Below, piece after piece: positions 63,700-64,000 of a stretch of DNA of 64,000 nt. Every line of letters begins with the position of its first letter. The stretch's first letter is position 1. The stretch is from assembly GCF_002265265.1 (NCBI RefSeq), contig NZ_NOIF01000002.1, positions 47,999-111,998 on the forward strand, written 5' to 3'. The position numbers and the translations under genes were made by a program. The stretch is from Photobacterium sanguinicancri (GTDB lineage: Bacteria > Pseudomonadota > Gammaproteobacteria > Enterobacterales > Vibrionaceae). The notes under the pieces are model-generated. The model saw only the letters and a list, made by a program, of their open reading frames with translations, searched no databases and had not been told where the DNA came from.

Positions 63700-64000
63700 T
63701 TGACTGAGACTCCATACACACTGAGAATCTGTGAACTGTAGGCTTAAAACCTTGGTTCAGGCCTTCCCCACACTGTGGGTACTATGCCCTCTGCTGACTT
63801 CTTATCAATCTTCGTCTAGCATCACTGCTAGCCTAGTCTCTCAGACAATTGACAAGATCTCCCGAGGTAAGATGCCACCCTTTCCCATAGCTCTGCCTGA
63901 TTTACATAATCACACTTCTGTTCGAGACTTCGGGCTATTCTATATGTTGCTAGGTTACCCAAGTTGATTATGCCTACTATCAGATTTCTGTTCGTCAAAG
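63700..64000 (-). mobile_element. Probable group II intron fragment (5' domains, runs off window)
   Basis: On the minus strand the sequence contains ACCTCGGGAGATCT, then AGAAGTCAGCAGAGGGCATAGTA, GTACCC and AAGGCCTGAACC. AAGTCAGCAGAGG(T/G)CATAGTA is a hallmark of bacterial group II introns, just ahead of the reverse transcriptase ORF. No open RT frame follows to the left, so it is either degenerate or truncated. The boundaries are uncertain and it continues past 64000. Confidence 0.5.

Noticed and set aside
63731..63967. 78-aa open frame on the plus strand at the right edge
   Set aside because: It runs antisense to group II intron-like sequence, has no ribosome-binding site and no recognisable domain.

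Overview
The window looks like chromosome sequence from a marine gammaproteobacterium of the Vibrionaceae, most probably Photobacterium (P. profundum-like). The evidence is the block order infB-nusA-rimP-metY-leuU-secG-glmM-folP-ftsH-rlmE / yhbY / greA / OmpU-type porin / dacB, the block ispH-fkpB-lspA-ileS-ribF-murJ / rpsT / hlyU / nhaR-nhaA / nptA, HlyU-type ArsR and NptA genes, a lysine riboswitch ahead of an NhaC-type transporter, and a complete F1Fo ATP synthase operon outside the usual rsmG-parAB / glmU setting. The species call is inference from remembered synteny and was not searched.

Region by region. 1-11.6 kb is the translation / cell-envelope housekeeping block, mostly on the minus strand, with two tRNAs. 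The 23S rRNA methyltransferase gene rlmE in it is broken by at least three independent lesions. 12-14.7 kb holds the OmpU/OmpL-type porin and dacB. 14.7-22 kb has a short MgtE-type transporter behind a long, hairpin-rich leader, then carAB and dapB. 22-26.5 kb is a two-gene RND efflux system. 26.5-34.6 kb is the ispH/lspA/ileS/ribF/murJ cluster with rpsT. 34.6-39.1 kb holds hlyU, nhaR, a small secreted protein, nhaA and nptA (sodium and phosphate physiology).

39-56 kb is accessory in character. It contains a deleted group II intron next to a terminator, a DUF805 protein, a YcgJ-like protein, lldP with a nearby LysR regulator, a DUF4239 protein, an EamA exporter, a His-rich micro-ORF overlapping an MFS gene, the lysine riboswitch and its transporter, htpX, a 52-aa orphan ORF, a GNAT enzyme, a MerR-methyltransferase fusion, a HAD hydrolase, an AraC regulator and a DCC-family protein. 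56.4-63.5 kb is the full atpIBEFHAGDC operon on the minus strand. A MITE-like repeat sits between atpG and atpD, and what looks like the 5' part of another group II intron lies at the right edge.

The observations most worth following up are the decayed rlmE, the group II intron remnant beside a terminator, the His-rich ORF/MFS pair, the mgtE leader RNA, the MerR-methyltransferase fusion and the dispersed inverted-repeat family that has entered the ATP synthase operon. I saw no CRISPR array, prophage, integron or intact insertion sequence.
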